Assembly: GCF_005144415.1 (NCBI RefSeq)
Contig: NZ_SWJE01000002.1
Span: forward strand, 323,723-387,722
Reading direction: 5' to 3'
Length of the DNA stretch: 64,000 bases
Origin: Trinickia terrae
GTDB taxonomy: Bacteria > Pseudomonadota > Gammaproteobacteria > Burkholderiales > Burkholderiaceae
The translations under genes were made by a program, and so were the position numbers. Below, in pieces: positions 63,289 through 64,000 of this stretch; positions within the stretch are counted from its first letter, which is position 1, and each line of letters opens with the position of its first letter. A model generated the notes under the pieces. The model worked only from the letters and a program-made list of their open reading frames with translations, made no database searches and had not been told where the DNA came from.

Positions 63289-64000
63289 ATGTCCAGCAAC
63301 ACCCTTCCGATCGTCCTCACCTTCGGCCTGTCCGATCCGACCGGCGGCTCCGGCCTGCAAGCCGACTTGCTGACGCTTGCCAGCATGGGCTGCCACGGCG
63401 TCTCCGTGCTCACCGGCTACACGGTGCGCGACTCGGCGAGCTGCGACGAAGTCACGGGCCTCGATCCCGATACGGTCGCGACGCAAGCGCGGATGCTGCT
63501 GGAAGACATGCCGATCGCGGCGTTCAAGATCGGCGCGGCGACGCGCGCCGAAGTGGTGAGCGCGATCGCCGAGGTCGTCGCCGATTACGACGACATCCCG
63601 CTCATCCTCGCCCCCGATTTCACGCTCGACGACGAGCACGTGCTCGCCGCCGACGAGCTGCGCGAGTCGATCGCCGACCTGCTCGCACCGCAAACGACGC
63701 TGCTCGTCGCCGATACCGCGACGCTGCTTGCGCTCGCGCAGCCGGACGGCGACGCCGAAGTGCCGACGCTCGACGCCGCGATCTCGCATCTGCTGTCGCA
63801 AGGCGCGGAGTACATCCTGTCGACGGAGACGGGCACGCACCGGCTCGTCAATACGCTCTTCTCGGAAGAGGGCCAGTTGCGGCAGGACATGTGGGACCGC
63901 CCCGCGCAGCGCATCATGGGCATCACCGACACGCTCGGCTCGGCCATCGCGGCGCTGCTCGCCAACGGCCAGGAGCCGGCGGAAGCGGCTCGGGAAGCGC
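63289..64000 (+). CDS. thiD: Hydroxymethylpyrimidine/phosphomethylpyrimidine kinase, partial
   Basis: The frame starts at ATG 63289 with MSSNTLPIVLTFGLSDPTGG then SGLQADLLTLASMGCHGVSV, the ThiD ribokinase-fold N-terminus, and runs off the right edge after about 237 residues. FKIGAATRAEVVSAIAEVVA and GITDTLGSAIAALLANG sit where the family has its substrate and anion-hole loops; the usual GTGDT is GITDT here. It phosphorylates the thiamine pyrimidine precursor. It is divergent from rubredoxin across about 250 bp. Confidence 0.9.
   Translation, partial: MSSNTLPIVLTFGLSDPTGGSGLQADLLTLASMGCHGVSVLTGYTVRDSASCDEVTGLDPDTVATQARMLLEDMPIAAFKIGAATRAEVVSAIAEVVADYDDIPLILAPDFTLDDEHVLAADELRESIADLLAPQTTLLVADTATLLALAQPDGDAEVPTLDAAISHLLSQGAEYILSTETGTHRLVNTLFSEEGQLRQDMWDRPAQRIMGITDTLGSAIAALLANGQEPAEAAREA

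Overview
The window is high-GC, densely coded DNA from a betaproteobacterium, almost certainly Burkholderia sensu lato (Burkholderia, Paraburkholderia, Caballeronia, Trinickia). The pointers are the gene order thiD / rubredoxin / yqgE-ruvX-pyrR-pyrB-pyrC' / plsC / apaH / rmlBACD-wzm-wzt, the wbiI-wbiH-wbiG block, and Burkholderia-type intergenic repeats. It is one long surface-polysaccharide chromosome segment (about 1-54 kb) joined to a conserved housekeeping segment (about 54.5-64 kb).

Layout. (a) 1-5.4 kb: end of a phosphomannomutase gene (minus strand), then a plus-strand run of a Wzx-type flippase, two glycosyltransferases and galE. (b) 5.4-9.1 kb: a gene-poor islet with a SymE-like toxin, a 2OG-Fe(II) oxygenase, a CPBP membrane protease, IS1182 debris, a 42-bp tandem repeat, and copies of one dispersed repeat at both ends in opposite orientation. 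(c) 9.1-15.3 kb: a PotABCD-type ABC importer operon divergent from a MocR/PdxR-type regulator. (d) 15.4-21.3 kb: a WecA-type initiating transferase, then the minus-strand wbiI-wbiH-wbiG-GT2 operon. (e) 21.6-29.4 kb: the most interesting part. A GtrA-like protein, a HAD-UbiA fusion, a DprE1-like oxidase and a DprE2-like reductase together match the mycobacterial route to polyprenyl-phosphoryl-D-arabinofuranose. They face a large GT-C membrane transferase, a second GtrA-like gene and a decayed third gtrA copy. (f) 29.5-36.2 kb: a two-domain GT2, an SDR epimerase, a YfhO-type GT-C protein and a GtrB-type polyprenyl-phosphate glycosyltransferase. (g) 36.3-40.6 kb: a minus-strand operon with FdtA-like ketoisomerase, DegT aminotransferase, left-handed beta-helix acyltransferase, a beta-propeller glycoside-hydrolase-like protein and a FemAB/GNAT-like protein. 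(h) 40.6-43.2 kb: a junction with a decayed tRNA-Pro(GGG), a second 2OG oxygenase and a broken GT39 gene. (i) 43.2-54.2 kb: two GT-B transferases, a second DegT aminotransferase, Wzt-Wzm exporter, a rhamnosyltransferase-like GT2 and rmlD-C-A-B. (j) 54.5-64 kb: apaH, cysC, plsC, pyrC', pyrB, pyrR, ruvX, yqgE, an unassigned alanine-rich protein, rubredoxin and partial thiD.

How the parts may work together. RmlABCD makes dTDP-L-rhamnose. RmlA/RmlB plus FdtA and a DegT enzyme can make a dTDP-3-amino-3,6-dideoxyhexose. WbiI/WbiG supply UDP-linked deoxy-amino sugars, and WecA/WbiH start lipid-linked synthesis. Wzm/Wzt exports a finished polymer through the ABC pathway. The arabinofuranose-type donor pathway and the GtrB/YfhO/GtrA set would add lipid-phosphate-linked sugars on the periplasmic side. 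Functions are assigned by reading translated sequence and motifs; no database search was run.
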